A DNA stretch of 64,000 nt from Brenneria rubrifaciens (GCF_005484945.1 NZ_CP034035.1:1488001-1552000), one strand, 5' to 3'. Shown: positions 1 to 9,693, numbered from the stretch's first letter. Numbers and translations are program-made. Notes: a model not told the origin generated them from the letters alone.

Positions 1-1290
1 TCCATAGGATTGCTCAAAAACGATGGACGCAGAGAAAGGAAGCTGTTGATCAAGTTCAAGCTCAGAAATGAGAAATGCCTGCATAATCATCATGCCTTTA
101 GCATGCAGATTGCCGCCAAGTTCTACTTTACGCTCAACGTCGGTGAACTCGCCGTCGCCAGGATGAACCACACAACTAATGCGCGTTGGTTCACCGAACA
201 TAATCGGATAACCCGGATATTCTAAAACGGAAAGACCGTTGACCTGTCCTATCACATGGCCTTCGGTTTCGATCAGAATTTGGCCCAGTTCAATTTCATC
301 CTGCATGCGTTCATGAAGATAACTTTCACGCCAGCGACGGGCTGCTATTGCGTCAATCAGCGTCTGAGCGCTGATTTCCTGATTTTGAGCGTAGAGCGCG
401 ACATATTTCAACTGATGTGTCAGCCAAACAGGACACAGCGGCAGGCTGCTTTGATCGCCACTATTACGTACGGACAGGTTGACGAATTCAGGCCATGCAT
501 CGGCAGCCAGCAGGGGTAACTGATTGTCCAGACACAGTGAGTTGATGTAAGCGCACCAACGCGCCATATCCTCGATATCAATAAGCTGTAACTGTGCCTC
601 GAACTCGCCGTAAACCGACAGGCTGCCCAACTCTGGTTCTATGTCGTGAATATCACCTAAACTTTCGCGATCGCCAAGAATAATCAATCGTATATTCAGT
701 GGCATAGGAGGAATGTCAACCAGCAAGGGCTTGCGTTCATCCGGCGATTGCCAGCGGTATACCCCTTCGGTAATCATCTGTTTCAGACGTAGCCACATTA
801 ATGGCTGAGCCAGCAATGCTCTGGCAGAAAGGATGAGCGTACCGCCGTTGACCTGATGAATCAGCCCAGGGTTAAGCGTGATTTCATCCTGAAAAAACCT
901 GACGCAACCAAATAATTGCTCTGGCTCAACCCATTCCTGATAACAGCAAGCGTGCTGCGCGGCGAAGTTGTCATGAGGTTGTGTCGCGGGCGCAACACGA
1001 ACCTGGCGGCCTTCCACCTCATATCGGCTACCCAATAAGGGGCGGCTTTCGGGCCTGATGGTATTTACCACTTTGGCTACCAGTGCCATATATTCGCTAT
1101 TCTCCTGCGCTTTCAGCAGCATGAAACGCGAAGGTGCACGAGGGTGGCAAAAAAGCGTCAAACTGTCAGCCAGACGGGATTGGATGGCAGAAAATTCAGC
1201 AGGGGCAAGCTGTGCCGCCTGAGTGAATAATGTTTGATAAGGCGTATGATTGGGCAGTAGATGCTGCCATGCAAGTCGGTTACTGGTCAA
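1..1290 (-). CDS. lonH: LonH (YcbZ), Lon-like protease homologue, 3' end outside window
   Basis: The minus strand is open for 430 codons from a TTG at 1290 to the window edge. The translation matches the N-terminal part of YcbZ/LonH, a Lon-related protein of about 590 residues, with the family stretch GEPTRISCVVHPGDGEFTD and then ELGGNLHAKGMMIMQAF near the cut. The catalytic Ser-Lys dyad of Lon peptidases lies further C-terminal and is not in the window, so activity cannot be judged. An in-frame stop lies seven codons upstream, and no ATG falls between it and the TTG, so TTG is the likely start; the encoded start MTSNRLAW parallels MTITKLAW of E. coli. It is divergent from matP, as in E. coli. 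Confidence 0.9.
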   Translation of the reverse strand, partial: MTSNRLAWQHLLPNHTPYQTLFTQAAQLAPAEFSAIQSRLADSLTLFCHPRAPSRFMLLKAQENSEYMALVAKVVNTIRPESRPLLGSRYEVEGRQVRVAPATQPHDNFAAQHACCYQEWVEPEQLFGCVRFFQDEITLNPGLIHQVNGGTLILSARALLAQPLMWLRLKQMITEGVYRWQSPDERKPLLVDIPPMPLNIRLIILGDRESLGDIHDIEPELGSLSVYGEFEAQLQLIDIEDMARWCAYINSLCLDNQLPLLAADAWPEFVNLSVRNSGDQSSLPLCPVWLTHQLKYVALYAQNQEISAQTLIDAIAARRWRESYLHERMQDEIELGQILIETEGHVIGQVNGLSVLEYPGYPIMFGEPTRISCVVHPGDGEFTDVERKVELGGNLHAKGMMIMQAFLISELELDQQLPFSASIVFEQSYG

Positions 1291-1498
1291 AGTATCAAAT
1301 GTAGTCGTCTAAAGGAAAAGCGTGATTATACAAGAATAATGCAGGCTGCACAGAAAGAGAGTCATTCGGTACAAAAGCGTTTCCTGAATATGCTCAGAAT
1401 GTATAAAAAATAGCCTTAAAAATGTGTAGGAGAAGGTTAAAAAGGCCAAAAAACTGTTATTCTAAGTATAACGTTACACGGTCACTGAAGAATTCAAT

Positions 1499-1957
1499 AT
1501 GAAATATCAACAATTAGAAAACCTTGAGTGTGGGTGGAAATGGAAATATCTGGTGAAAAAACACCGTGAAGGTGAGGATATCACCCGCTTTCTGGAGAAA
1601 AGCGCGGCTGAGGAAGCAATAACTCTGCTGCTGAAAATGGAAAACCAACCAGTCAAAGTGCTGGAGTGGATTGAGCAGTGTATGAGTCCTGCATTAGAAA
1701 ACCGCATGAAGCAAACGATTCGAGCGAGGCGGAAACGCCATTTTAATGCCGAGCATCAGCATACACGCAAGAAGTCGATAGACCTGGAATATCTGGTTTG
1801 GCAGCGCTTGGCGGGGCTGGCGCAGCGGCGTGGGAATACGTTATCGGAAACAATTGTGCAACTGATAGAAGACGCCGAACATAAGGAAAGATATGCCAAC
1901 CAGATGTCGTCGTTGAAGCAGGATCTTGAAGCCATTTTGAATAAAGACAACCGTTAG
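1499..1957 (+). CDS. matP: MatP, Ter macrodomain organiser
   Basis: This 152-residue protein matches MatP along its length. MatP binds matS sites in the replication terminus region, condenses the Ter macrodomain and links it to the divisome through ZapB. The N-terminal four-helix part ([24 protein letters not shown]) is followed by the ribbon-helix-helix DNA-binding part ([23 protein letters not shown]) and a C-terminal coiled coil ending near residue 150, as in E. coli (150 residues). It is divergent from lonH, and its end meets the ompA terminator. A matS-like 13-mer lies 14 bp upstream of the start. Confidence 0.96.
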   Translation: MKYQQLENLECGWKWKYLVKKHREGEDITRFLEKSAAEEAITLLLKMENQPVKVLEWIEQCMSPALENRMKQTIRARRKRHFNAEHQHTRKKSIDLEYLVWQRLAGLAQRRGNTLSETIVQLIEDAEHKERYANQMSSLKQDLEAILNKDNR

Positions 1958-1985
1958 GTTTTATTACCTGGTCTGGAAAGAAAAA

Positions 1986-2009
1986 ACCTCGCCGAAGCGA
2001 GGTCTTTTC
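1986..2009 (-). terminator. Rho-independent terminator of ompA
   Basis: The stem CCTCGC (1987-1992) pairs with GCGAGG (1997-2002) around the tetraloop CGAA. On the minus strand it is followed by six T residues, which fits termination of ompA whose stop is at 2019. Four T residues also follow on the plus strand, so it may end matP transcripts as well. Confidence 0.85.
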
Positions 2010-2018
2010 GTTGATAAC

Positions 2019-3092
2019 TTAAGCTTGTGGCTGAGTTACAACATCTTTGATGCCTTTAACTTCGATCTCTACACGACGATCCGGTGCCAGGCACTCGATC
2101 AGCGCAGCACGCCCTTTCACGTTGTCACAGGTTGAACCGGTAACAGGGTTGGATTCGCCTTGACCATTAGCAGTGATTTTGTTTGCCGGGATACCTTTAG
2201 CTATCAGGTAATCCACAACGGTTTGAGCACGTTTTTCAGACAGCCCCTGGTTGTATTTCTCTGAACCTAAACGGTCAGTGTAGCCCAGAACAATAACGGA
2301 ACCGTCTTTCGGATCCATCGAGCTCAACTGAGAGTAAAGTTGATCCAGCGATTGTTGGCCTTCTGGTTTCAACGTTGCTTTGTTGAAGTTGAACAGAACG
2401 TCAGACTTCAGGGTGAAACGCTTGGTTTCAACAACTGGAGCCGGAGCCGGAGTAACAGCAGGCGCTACGTAGTCATCTTGTCCGAAACGGTAAGAAACAC
2501 CTGCGCTCATAAACATGTTATCAGGACGTGCACCTACTGTGCCCGCGTCACCGATGTTGCTAATCCATTGATAATCTACGCGAACTGCCCAGTTTTTATC
2601 AAAGGCGTATTCAATACCCAGAGCGGCCAGCGGAGAGACACCGGTGTCATCGTTGTTACGATCGACGCCACTTTGCGCCGCATGGCTGTCAGCACGCCAT
2701 ACGATACCACCCAGACGGGTATAGATATCGAGATCGGTGTATACGGGATAGCTTAATTTAGCAGCCAACTGAACACCTTGAGCTTTAAAGCTTGCACTGT
2801 CAGTGTTTGAAGTTGAAGAACCCGCATACTTCAAGCGGCCCAGCCAATCGTAGCCCAATTCAAAACCCAGATAAGGGTTAGCTTGATAACCCAGGAAAGC
2901 ACCTGCGCCTAATTTGCTTATGTTAGGGTTGTTGTTGATACCTTCATAACCGTTTCCATAGAAACCAGTATCATGAAATTGAGAAACACCCAGTTTACCA
3001 CCCACATACCAGGTGTCATCTTTCGGTGCGGCTTGAGCTACGGTAGCGAAGCCAGCCAGTGCCACTGCAATTGCTATAGCTGTTTTTTTCAT
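2019..3092 (-). CDS. ompA: OmpA, major outer membrane porin
   Basis: The 357-residue product is OmpA: a signal peptide [21 protein letters not shown], an eight-stranded beta-barrel (mature start [14 protein letters not shown]), a proline-rich hinge (about 220-230, [12 protein letters not shown]) and a C-terminal OmpA/MotB peptidoglycan-binding domain with the [11 protein letters not shown] segment. The cysteine pair in [21 protein letters not shown] is conserved. The start at 3092 is chosen because it begins the signal peptide and has GAGGCG 6-11 bases upstream; a longer in-frame ATG would add seven residues. It anchors the envelope to peptidoglycan. Surface loops differ clearly from E. coli, as is usual for phage and colicin receptors. 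Confidence 0.97.
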   Translation of the reverse strand: MKKTAIAIAVALAGFATVAQAAPKDDTWYVGGKLGVSQFHDTGFYGNGYEGINNNPNISKLGAGAFLGYQANPYLGFELGYDWLGRLKYAGSSTSNTDSASFKAQGVQLAAKLSYPVYTDLDIYTRLGGIVWRADSHAAQSGVDRNNDDTGVSPLAALGIEYAFDKNWAVRVDYQWISNIGDAGTVGARPDNMFMSAGVSYRFGQDDYVAPAVTPAPAPVVETKRFTLKSDVLFNFNKATLKPEGQQSLDQLYSQLSSMDPKDGSVIVLGYTDRLGSEKYNQGLSEKRAQTVVDYLIAKGIPANKITANGQGESNPVTGSTCDNVKGRAALIECLAPDRRVEIEVKGIKDVVTQPQA

Positions 3093-3117
3093 TTTGTACG
3101 CCTCATTTATCATCCAA
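3093..3117 (-). promoter_or_regulatory. Conserved ompA translation-initiation leader (MicA-type target)
   Basis: The mRNA just before the start reads TTTGGATGATAA, then ATGAGGCGTACAAAATG, nearly the same as the E. coli ompA leader that pairs with the small RNA MicA at the ribosome binding site. About 370 bp separate ompA from sulA, allowing a long structured leader as in E. coli. No promoter could be assigned with confidence, and the micA gene is not in this window. Confidence 0.5.
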
Positions 3118-3462
3118 ATCAGCCATTAACTCGGTAAGCTAACAGACCTTTGGTTAAAATCTTTTAGTCGGAGACTTTGCCCTTATTTATGACTATGACT
3201 CACTGCCAGTCAACTGGCGTTATAAAAGAGCAACTCCAGCGAGATAAAGTCTACAACGTGATGAGAAAGTTACAAGTATGATGTGATTCGTAGCATGAAA
3301 AAACTAACAATTCCTACACACTTGCTAACAAATAGTAGATGATTTTGACAGATAGTATGGAATTTTTATGGCTTAACACTTATCTAAAGGCCCTTAAAAT
3401 ACGGCCCTGCTGGGAAATGTTCCAATTTTTTCCCAAAATGGCTGAGAAAATTCTTAATTTAC

Positions 3463-3969
3463 TTAATGATACAATGTTGAGTGAATTTTTAGGCTCGGAA
3501 AGAGTCTATGCGAGCCGTTATGGGAGCTTTCCGGGCGCATGATAAAGCCGAATGTATTCCCCGCTTGCGCCGCCTGTCGCAATCTGACCCTTTCTTCTTC
3601 TGTCAGATCCTGTGCCAACCAGCATAGTACGACGCTATAATTTCCGGTTAATAATGCTTTTTCCATCGCATCTACCGTCAGCTTAGGACTGATATGATGC
3701 AACTGAACTATTTTATCCAGCGGCAACCCTGATTGTTGTAACCAGGGACGGCTCAGTTTTTGCTGGGGTGATAGCCAAAGCAACCAGCGTGACTGTGTGC
3801 CTAACTGGTGCAGAAAAGGCAATAACAAATGCGTGACATTAGGCTGATCGGCGTTGTAAACGATTTCGCTGATAATTCCCCCACAACATGCGGAAGCACC
3901 AGCAGGGAGTGAGTTATTTGAAAATGTTGATTGCTGCGCGTTGTAGGCGCTGAGTGGTTGAGTACGCAT
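3463..3969 (-). CDS. sulA: SulA, SOS cell division inhibitor
   Basis: The 168-residue protein is SulA, which blocks FtsZ polymerisation during the SOS response and is degraded by Lon. Family segments are [31 protein letters not shown] and [16 protein letters not shown], and it ends with a histidine (LYH), the residue Lon recognises at the C terminus in E. coli SulA. Length matches the family (169). A near-perfect LexA box lies 21 bp upstream of its start. It is upstream of ompA on the same strand, the usual arrangement. Confidence 0.95.
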   Translation of the reverse strand: MRTQPLSAYNAQQSTFSNNSLPAGASACCGGIISEIVYNADQPNVTHLLLPFLHQLGTQSRWLLWLSPQQKLSRPWLQQSGLPLDKIVQLHHISPKLTVDAMEKALLTGNYSVVLCWLAQDLTEEERVRLRQAAQAGNTFGFIMRPESSHNGSHRLFPSLKIHSTLYH

Positions 3970-3990
3970 AATGACTCCTCCCCATAGTAT

Positions 3991-4010
3991 TACTGTATGT
4001 CTATACAGTA
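3991..4010 (-). promoter_or_regulatory. LexA operator of sulA
   Basis: The 16-mer CTGTATGTCTATACAG (3993-4008) fits the LexA consensus CTGT-N8-ACAG, and flanking TA/TA bases extend it to 8-bp perfect inverted arms. It lies 21 bp upstream of the sulA start codon, the position expected for SOS repression. Confidence 0.93.
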
Positions 4011-4127
4011 TCTTTTGCGTGTGTGAAAATCAACCTGATTTTTTCAAAGCGCCTCGCATATTCCACATGCAACATCCAGCAAGCTCATTTTGTGTTTGAA
4101 GCCGTGTGCGCCCTGTGATTAATTACT

Positions 4128-4165
4128 TGTTCCTGTTATTGATCTTCCTACTTTTAACAGGAACA
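4128..4165 (+). repeat. Inverted repeat in the sxy 5' region
   Basis: TGTTCCTGTTA (4128-4138) and TAACAGGAACA (4155-4165) are perfect 11-bp inverted arms with 16 bases between them, 28 bp upstream of the sxy start. No T-run follows on either strand, so it is not a simple terminator. It could be an mRNA hairpin controlling sxy translation or a dimeric operator. Confidence 0.6.
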
Positions 4166-4193
4166 GATTATTTCAATACTAAGGGTTACAGTA

Positions 4194-4820
4194 ATGAAAC
4201 ATTTATGCGAAAAAAGGATTTTGCAATCTAAGCGTTATTTTGCATCTTTGGGAGACATCACTTCCCGTTCTCAGTTTGGTGGCTACAGCATCGCAGCAAA
4301 TAAAATAATCTTTGGTGTGGTATCGGGAGGTGAGCTTTATCTGAGAGCCAGTAAAAAAGATGAAGTACATTTCCATAACCGCAATATGCCGCATCTTGTC
4401 TATACCAAGCGGGGTATACCTATTCCGCTGAATTATTATCTGGTTGACGAGTCTCTGTGGGGAAACCATTTGCAACTGTTGCAATTTGCCAGAATGGCGC
4501 TGGCAGGGGCGCAGTATGACAAAGCCGCCAAAAGCGAAAGTGGGCGATTGAAGGATTTGCCTAATTTAAACCACGATATTGAGCGTTTGCTATGGAAAGT
4601 AGGCATCAAGAATATTGATGAGTTACAGCAGTGCGGTGCGAAAATAAGCTACCTGAAGTTACGTGCGGTCAGTGCCAATCTCAGTGTGAACACACTACTG
4701 GCGCTGGCAGGGGCGATAAGTGGCACGCATCAGGCCGCACTCCCAATTGGGATACGTAATGAACTCGTGGAATGGTATGAGCGCAACGCAGACTCTTCAT
4801 TTAAAGGACACGACCACTAG
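4194..4820 (+). CDS. sxy: Sxy/TfoX, competence gene regulator
   Basis: The 208-residue product is Sxy (TfoX), which makes CRP act at CRP-S promoters of competence genes. The N-terminal TfoX domain (about 1-100: GDITSRSQFGGYSIAANKIIFGVVSGGELYLR) is followed by the C-terminal helix-hairpin-helix-like TfoX domain (about 110-200: LPNLNHDIERLLWKVGIKNIDELQQCGAKISYLKLR). Length matches E. coli Sxy (209). It is divergent from sulA and convergent with yccS, as in E. coli. Upstream are an 11-bp inverted repeat and a weak CRP-S-like site (4043-4058). Confidence 0.93.
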   Translation: MKHLCEKRILQSKRYFASLGDITSRSQFGGYSIAANKIIFGVVSGGELYLRASKKDEVHFHNRNMPHLVYTKRGIPIPLNYYLVDESLWGNHLQLLQFARMALAGAQYDKAAKSESGRLKDLPNLNHDIERLLWKVGIKNIDELQQCGAKISYLKLRAVSANLSVNTLLALAGAISGTHQAALPIGIRNELVEWYERNADSSFKGHDH

Positions 4821-4849
4821 ATGGATAGCGGTTTGTACACTGGCTATTT

Positions 4850-6985
4850 TTACAATTTGATCATGTCTTTTTTTAACTGAGTCAGTTCGGGCAATAGCTC
4901 AATAAGTAAACCGATCTGCTGAAGAACCAATAATTCTTTGCTGCCGGGATCAGCGGACAGGGATTGGATGCGGCTCACTATGGCATCCAATCCCTGATTT
5001 ATACGCAGGTTTTCAATCTCCTGACGATGCAATGCGTCATCAACATAACAAACGGCATCATCCAGCAATCGCAGAATATTCGGGCATGAGATTTTTTCTC
5101 GGTGAGCGCCCAGCGTAGAGATATAACTCAGCAAGGTGTGGTTCAGGCACATAAAGCGAAAGGCGCCGTCCATTTTGTTTCTAATCGCGTGGGGTTCTGA
5201 CGACATATTGGAAACTACCGAGGCTAATTCCGCATCGCAGTTATGCGCATCGCGGCGCGCGATACGGTAGGCCAGGCTATTATCCTTCCCCTGATGATAT
5301 TGCGTCATAATGGCATTGAGATAGCGGCAGTTGGCATCCAGGGTTTTATTGATAACCGCAGGGAGTCCACGAAAACGCCAGTCCGGCCAGATAAAACTGA
5401 CGGCAGCCCAGGCAATGGCGCAACCCAGCAGTGTGTCGACAATACGCGGTGCAGCGACTTCAAATCCTTCACCCAGCAGGTTGAAACACAGCAACACCAA
5501 TAGGGTAATAAACATGGTGGCGTGTGCGTATTGTACGTTTCTGAAGGCAAAAAACAGTACGCCGCTGATGACGATCAGCGTAAGTTGTCCCTCAACCGAC
5601 GGCACAAAATATAAAATGGGCAATCCCAGTAAAACACCGGTCAATGTACCGATGATTCTCAACGCCAGTCTGCGGCGCGTCGCATTATAATTAGGTTGAC
5701 AGACGAACAGGCTGGTCAGCAGGGTCCAGTAACCATGTTGCATCCCGGTCACCTGGATAAAGGCATAGCCGCTACAGAGTAATACCGACATGCGTACAGC
5801 ATGACGAAACAACGCTGACTGTGGTGTCAGATGACGGCTGATTCTCAGACGGATATCGCACCACCCGGTAATTTTGTCGTCAGCCAATGTGTTCTCAGCG
5901 GTATTTTCTCGTTCGCTCGCCTGTTCTGATTCAATCGTTGAGAGCTGTGCATCTATCGCCCGCAGATTGTTTAGCAGGTACTGCAACGTTTTAATTTGTG
6001 ATGCTTCGGTATTTTGGCTTTCTGAAACTCGCGTAATCGCGGCTTCAAGATGAACGAAGGCGCGTTCAATACTGCCGTCATGCTGATATTTTTGCTGCAA
6101 TAGAATGGATTGCGCCAACTGCTGGCAGGCACGCGCCTGCATTGAAAGCAAACGCTGGAAACGGAACAAAATATCGCTGTAGCGAAATTTTTCACGCAGT
6201 TGCGGGTAGTGTACATGAGACGAGCTGGCACGTTCATGGATGTCCTGGGCAACGAAATAATAATGTAATGTCCGCCGGGTTCCTCTCTGACCTCTGTCCC
6301 CACGCAGCCGCGTTAATAATGATGACTTGGTCTGATTTAGCGAGGCCACCAACTGGCTGTTAACCATTGCGACGTCAATGAGTGGTTGATCCGTTTCCCC
6401 CTCGATATCTGGATCGAACAAATTGGCTTTTGCATCCAGATAGCGTGACAGTTGCTGATAACACTGCGCCAGATTGACCTGCAAAGGACGGATAGGAAAA
6501 ATCAGATGCCCGAGCAGGGTAATCAGGTTATACCAGGATGCGCCCAATAGAAGCATGAGGGGCTGCTCATACCAGGTGGTGTAAAGTGAAATCCCCAGCA
6601 TGGTGTATATCGCAATTAACAGCGCGCCAAAGGCGATGGTGGCATAGCGTTGCCCTAACGCCCCGAGCAAAATAAAGCCGCACGTTGACAGCGCTAGCCC
6701 CAGACCGAATAACCAGGGATAAGGAAAGAGTAGTTCGATGGAGACGGAGGCAATAAAAAAACAGAACAGAGTAATACAAAGATTACGCAGGCGTCCGCTC
6801 AGTCGGTCGTCAAGGTCGGCTAACGCCGCCGCCACAACGCCCAGTGTTAACGGAATAGTGGATGTTGGTTGATCGAACCACCAGGGAACCGCGGCTGCGC
6901 CGGTAAGGGCAATAAAAATGCGGATGTTATACAGCCAGTTGCTGTTATACACATAGCGGCGGATACCAAGCGAAAATGTGAGCAA
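4850..6985 (-). CDS. yccS: YccS, FUSC-family inner membrane protein
   Basis: This 711-residue protein matches YccS (717 residues in E. coli), a member of the aromatic-acid-exporter/FUSC family. It has an N-terminal membrane block (about 10-165, IPLTLGVVAAALADLDDRLSGR), a soluble helical part containing LLTRLRGDRGQRGTRR and HDIHERASSSH-like residues, a second membrane block (about 390-520, HGYWTLLTSLFVCQPNYNATRRR) and a soluble C terminus. The transported substrate is not known. It is 20 bp downstream of yccF on the same strand, probably one transcript. Confidence 0.92.
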   Translation of the reverse strand: MLTFSLGIRRYVYNSNWLYNIRIFIALTGAAAVPWWFDQPTSTIPLTLGVVAAALADLDDRLSGRLRNLCITLFCFFIASVSIELLFPYPWLFGLGLALSTCGFILLGALGQRYATIAFGALLIAIYTMLGISLYTTWYEQPLMLLLGASWYNLITLLGHLIFPIRPLQVNLAQCYQQLSRYLDAKANLFDPDIEGETDQPLIDVAMVNSQLVASLNQTKSSLLTRLRGDRGQRGTRRTLHYYFVAQDIHERASSSHVHYPQLREKFRYSDILFRFQRLLSMQARACQQLAQSILLQQKYQHDGSIERAFVHLEAAITRVSESQNTEASQIKTLQYLLNNLRAIDAQLSTIESEQASERENTAENTLADDKITGWCDIRLRISRHLTPQSALFRHAVRMSVLLCSGYAFIQVTGMQHGYWTLLTSLFVCQPNYNATRRRLALRIIGTLTGVLLGLPILYFVPSVEGQLTLIVISGVLFFAFRNVQYAHATMFITLLVLLCFNLLGEGFEVAAPRIVDTLLGCAIAWAAVSFIWPDWRFRGLPAVINKTLDANCRYLNAIMTQYHQGKDNSLAYRIARRDAHNCDAELASVVSNMSSEPHAIRNKMDGAFRFMCLNHTLLSYISTLGAHREKISCPNILRLLDDAVCYVDDALHRQEIENLRINQGLDAIVSRIQSLSADPGSKELLVLQQIGLLIELLPELTQLKKDMIKL

Positions 6986-7005
6986 CGGTCTATCCTCTGG
7001 CGCGA

Positions 7006-7452
7006 TTAACGATAGTGACGACGTGCGTTTTCCTCACGCGCCGCTTGTGCCAGTTCGACTGGTACCACGCGGCGTCCGACCGGCCATAGCGCGATTGCGG
7101 CGATTTTGAAATTGGCGATACCCACGGGAATGCCGATGATAGAGATGCATTGCGCAATGCCCGTAACGATATGTGTCAGACATAGCCACCAGCCGAAGAA
7201 AATAAACCAAAATATGTTCAGCAAAGAACCGCCGGCATTGAGAACATGATTTTTTTCATCAGGCCGTAGTTCATCGACGTGAATGGCTTCATTGCCGTAA
7301 GGCAGCAGCGATAATTTGGTAATTTCCCAACATGAGCGGGTCAGCGGCAGCGTAAAGATAAGCAGAACACTTACCACGGTAGCCAGCAGCCAGGACAACG
7401 TGGTGAAAAAACCTCCCAGTACGAAATTCAAAATGTTCAATACGGTGCGCAT
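7006..7452 (-). CDS. yccF: YccF, small inner membrane protein
   Basis: The 148-residue protein matches YccF (148 residues in E. coli): MRTVLNILNFVLGGFFTTLSWLLATV, then the YccF-domain repeat regions with glycine/tryptophan-rich membrane segments (FWFIFFGWWLCLTHIVTGIAQCISIIGIPVGIANFKIA). Its molecular role is not established. It precedes yccS with a 20-bp gap, forming a likely two-gene operon divergent from helD. Confidence 0.93.
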   Translation of the reverse strand: MRTVLNILNFVLGGFFTTLSWLLATVVSVLLIFTLPLTRSCWEITKLSLLPYGNEAIHVDELRPDEKNHVLNAGGSLLNIFWFIFFGWWLCLTHIVTGIAQCISIIGIPVGIANFKIAAIALWPVGRRVVPVELAQAAREENARRHYR

Positions 7453-7628
7453 AATCTCTCCTGAATTTCCAAGGTAACCAAACCCTACAAACCCTATGAT
7501 GGTAAAAGAATTATCACATCAAGCATCAGGATATCCTAATCTGTTTTTTAAGCTAGGGCGTAAATACTGATAACAGGTAGACTACGGTGCTGGCGAGCAA
7601 CATCTCACAATTTTATGGCGCAAACGTA

Positions 7629-9686
7629 ATGGAACTTAAATCAACATCATTAGGTAAGCATTTGGCGCAGCACCCTTATAACCGGGTGAGGCTGCTTAAT
7701 GCTGGCGTCGAGGTGAGTGGTGATAAACATGAATATATTATCCCCTTCAACCAGCTTCTCAAGATTCACTGTAAGCGGGGGCTGGTATGGGGAGAACTGG
7801 AGTTTGAACTCCCTGCGGACAAAGTGGTGCGATTGCATGGCACGGAGTGGCAGCAAACACAGGCATTCTACCGTTGTTTAATGAAGTCCTGGCAAGCGTG
7901 GAGCGAGGAAATGAGCCAGGTGAGTGCTGGCGTTCTACAAAGGCAGGTGGATGACATTCGTGCGCTGGAGCATCAGGACGCCTGGTTCAGCCGAAGGTCA
8001 CTCGCACAGTTGCAGGAAGATATTTGCAGCACATTTGCCTCATTGCCGCTTCCCGTCGTCCGTTTAAATGAATTTGATGAATGCCGCGATAACTATCGAC
8101 TTTGTCAGCAATGGCTAGATCGCGGGAATAAAGAACGGACGAAATGTAATCAGGAATGGATGGCGCGTACGCTGGTGCAGCAGCAGGCGTTCTTCCAGTC
8201 TGTGGAAACCACCCCGTTGAATAATGCCCAGTGTAGGGCGGTCATTAATGGTGAGGACGCGATATTGGTGCTTGCTGGTGCCGGTAGTGGCAAAACCTCC
8301 GTGCTGGTGGCGCGTGCCGCCTGGTTGATGCATCGAGGTAAAGCCACACCCAATCAAATTCTGCTGTTGGCATTTGGCCGTAAAGCCGCAGAAGAAATGA
8401 ATGAGCGTATTCAGTCCCGTTTGCATACAAAAGAGATTCAGGCCAAAACGTTCCACGCTCTGGCGTTGCATATTATTCAGCAGAGCAGTCGTAAGGTGCC
8501 GGTGATCAGCCAACTGGAAAGCGACAGTAAAAAACGGCGTGAATTACTGATAAAAAACTGGCAGCAACAGTGTGCCGAGAAAAAAACGCAGGCGAAAGGG
8601 TGGCGGCAATGGCTCATGGAAGAACTGGGGTGGCAACTGCCGGATGGTGATTTCTGGCACGATCGCGCGCTGACGGAGCAGCTTGCCGGACGTCTGGAGC
8701 GCTGGCTGGGGCTGATGCGTATGCATGGGGGGAGTCAGGCTGAAATGATTGAGCAGGCGCCAGAGGACATTCGGCCACTATTTCAGCAGCGTGTCCGGTT
8801 GATGGCGCCGTTATTAAAAGCCTGGAAAAAATCGCTGAAAGATGAAAATGCCGTCGATTTTTCCGGCCTGATTCATCAGGCCGTCAATCTGTTGGACAAA
8901 GGCCGATTTATCAGCCCATGGAAGCATATTCTGGTTGATGAATTTCAGGATATTTCCCCTCAGCGTGCGCGTTTGCTCGAAGCTTTGCGTCGACAGAACA
9001 GCAGGAGCTGCTTGTTTGCGGTAGGCGATGACTGGCAGGCCATTTATCGTTTTAGTGGTGCCGAGCTATCACTGACAACGGCGTTTGAACAAAATTTTGG
9101 TGCTAGCGAGCAGTGCGCGTTGGATACCACCTATCGCTTTAATGAACGTATTGGTGATGTCGCGAATCAGTTTATTCAGCAAAACCCCAACCAACTCAAA
9201 AAGCCGCTGAATAGCCTCGCCAAAGGGGATAAAAAGGCGGTGACCATCCTGCCTTTTGAGCAATTGGAGGCGCTGCTGGATAAATTAAGCGGTTTTGTGA
9301 AACCTGATGAGCGTATTTTGATCTTGGCCCGGTATCATCATCTACGGTCAGAGGTACTACAGAAAGCCGCGACGAAATGGCCGAATTTACCTATCGATTT
9401 TATGACTGTGCATGCCAGTAAAGGTCAGCAGGCCGAGTATGTGATTATTGTGGGGATGCATGATGGCAAAGACGGTTTTCCTGCGCCAGCGCGGGAATCG
9501 GTTCTTGAAGCGGTATTGTTGCCTGAGCCGGAGGATTACCCGGATGCTGAGGAGCGGCGTTTACTCTACGTCGCGCTAACCAGAGCCAAACATCGGGTGT
9601 GGTTATTACAGGATACAAAGAATCCATCGGTATTTATCTCGCAGCTTCACCGGCTGGGGGTACCAATCCAGCGTAAACCAGGCTAA
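7629..9686 (+). CDS. helD: DNA helicase IV (HelD), UvrD/Rep superfamily 1
   Basis: The 685-residue product is helicase IV, a 3'-5' DNA helicase. An N-terminal PH-like/HelD domain (about 1-90) precedes a UvrD core with Walker A LAGAGSGKTS, Walker B/motif II VDEFQDISP, motif III VGDDWQAIYRFSG, motif IV YRFN, motif V TVHASKGQQAEYVI and motif VI YVALTRAKHRVW. The start at 7629 (MELKSTSLG) is chosen over an ATG-like extension 14 codons upstream because it matches the E. coli start MELKATTLG and the family length of 684. It is transcribed divergently from yccF. Confidence 0.96.
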   Translation: MELKSTSLGKHLAQHPYNRVRLLNAGVEVSGDKHEYIIPFNQLLKIHCKRGLVWGELEFELPADKVVRLHGTEWQQTQAFYRCLMKSWQAWSEEMSQVSAGVLQRQVDDIRALEHQDAWFSRRSLAQLQEDICSTFASLPLPVVRLNEFDECRDNYRLCQQWLDRGNKERTKCNQEWMARTLVQQQAFFQSVETTPLNNAQCRAVINGEDAILVLAGAGSGKTSVLVARAAWLMHRGKATPNQILLLAFGRKAAEEMNERIQSRLHTKEIQAKTFHALALHIIQQSSRKVPVISQLESDSKKRRELLIKNWQQQCAEKKTQAKGWRQWLMEELGWQLPDGDFWHDRALTEQLAGRLERWLGLMRMHGGSQAEMIEQAPEDIRPLFQQRVRLMAPLLKAWKKSLKDENAVDFSGLIHQAVNLLDKGRFISPWKHILVDEFQDISPQRARLLEALRRQNSRSCLFAVGDDWQAIYRFSGAELSLTTAFEQNFGASEQCALDTTYRFNERIGDVANQFIQQNPNQLKKPLNSLAKGDKKAVTILPFEQLEALLDKLSGFVKPDERILILARYHHLRSEVLQKAATKWPNLPIDFMTVHASKGQQAEYVIIVGMHDGKDGFPAPARESVLEAVLLPEPEDYPDAEERRLLYVALTRAKHRVWLLQDTKNPSVFISQLHRLGVPIQRKPG

Positions 9687-9693
9687 GCGCACA

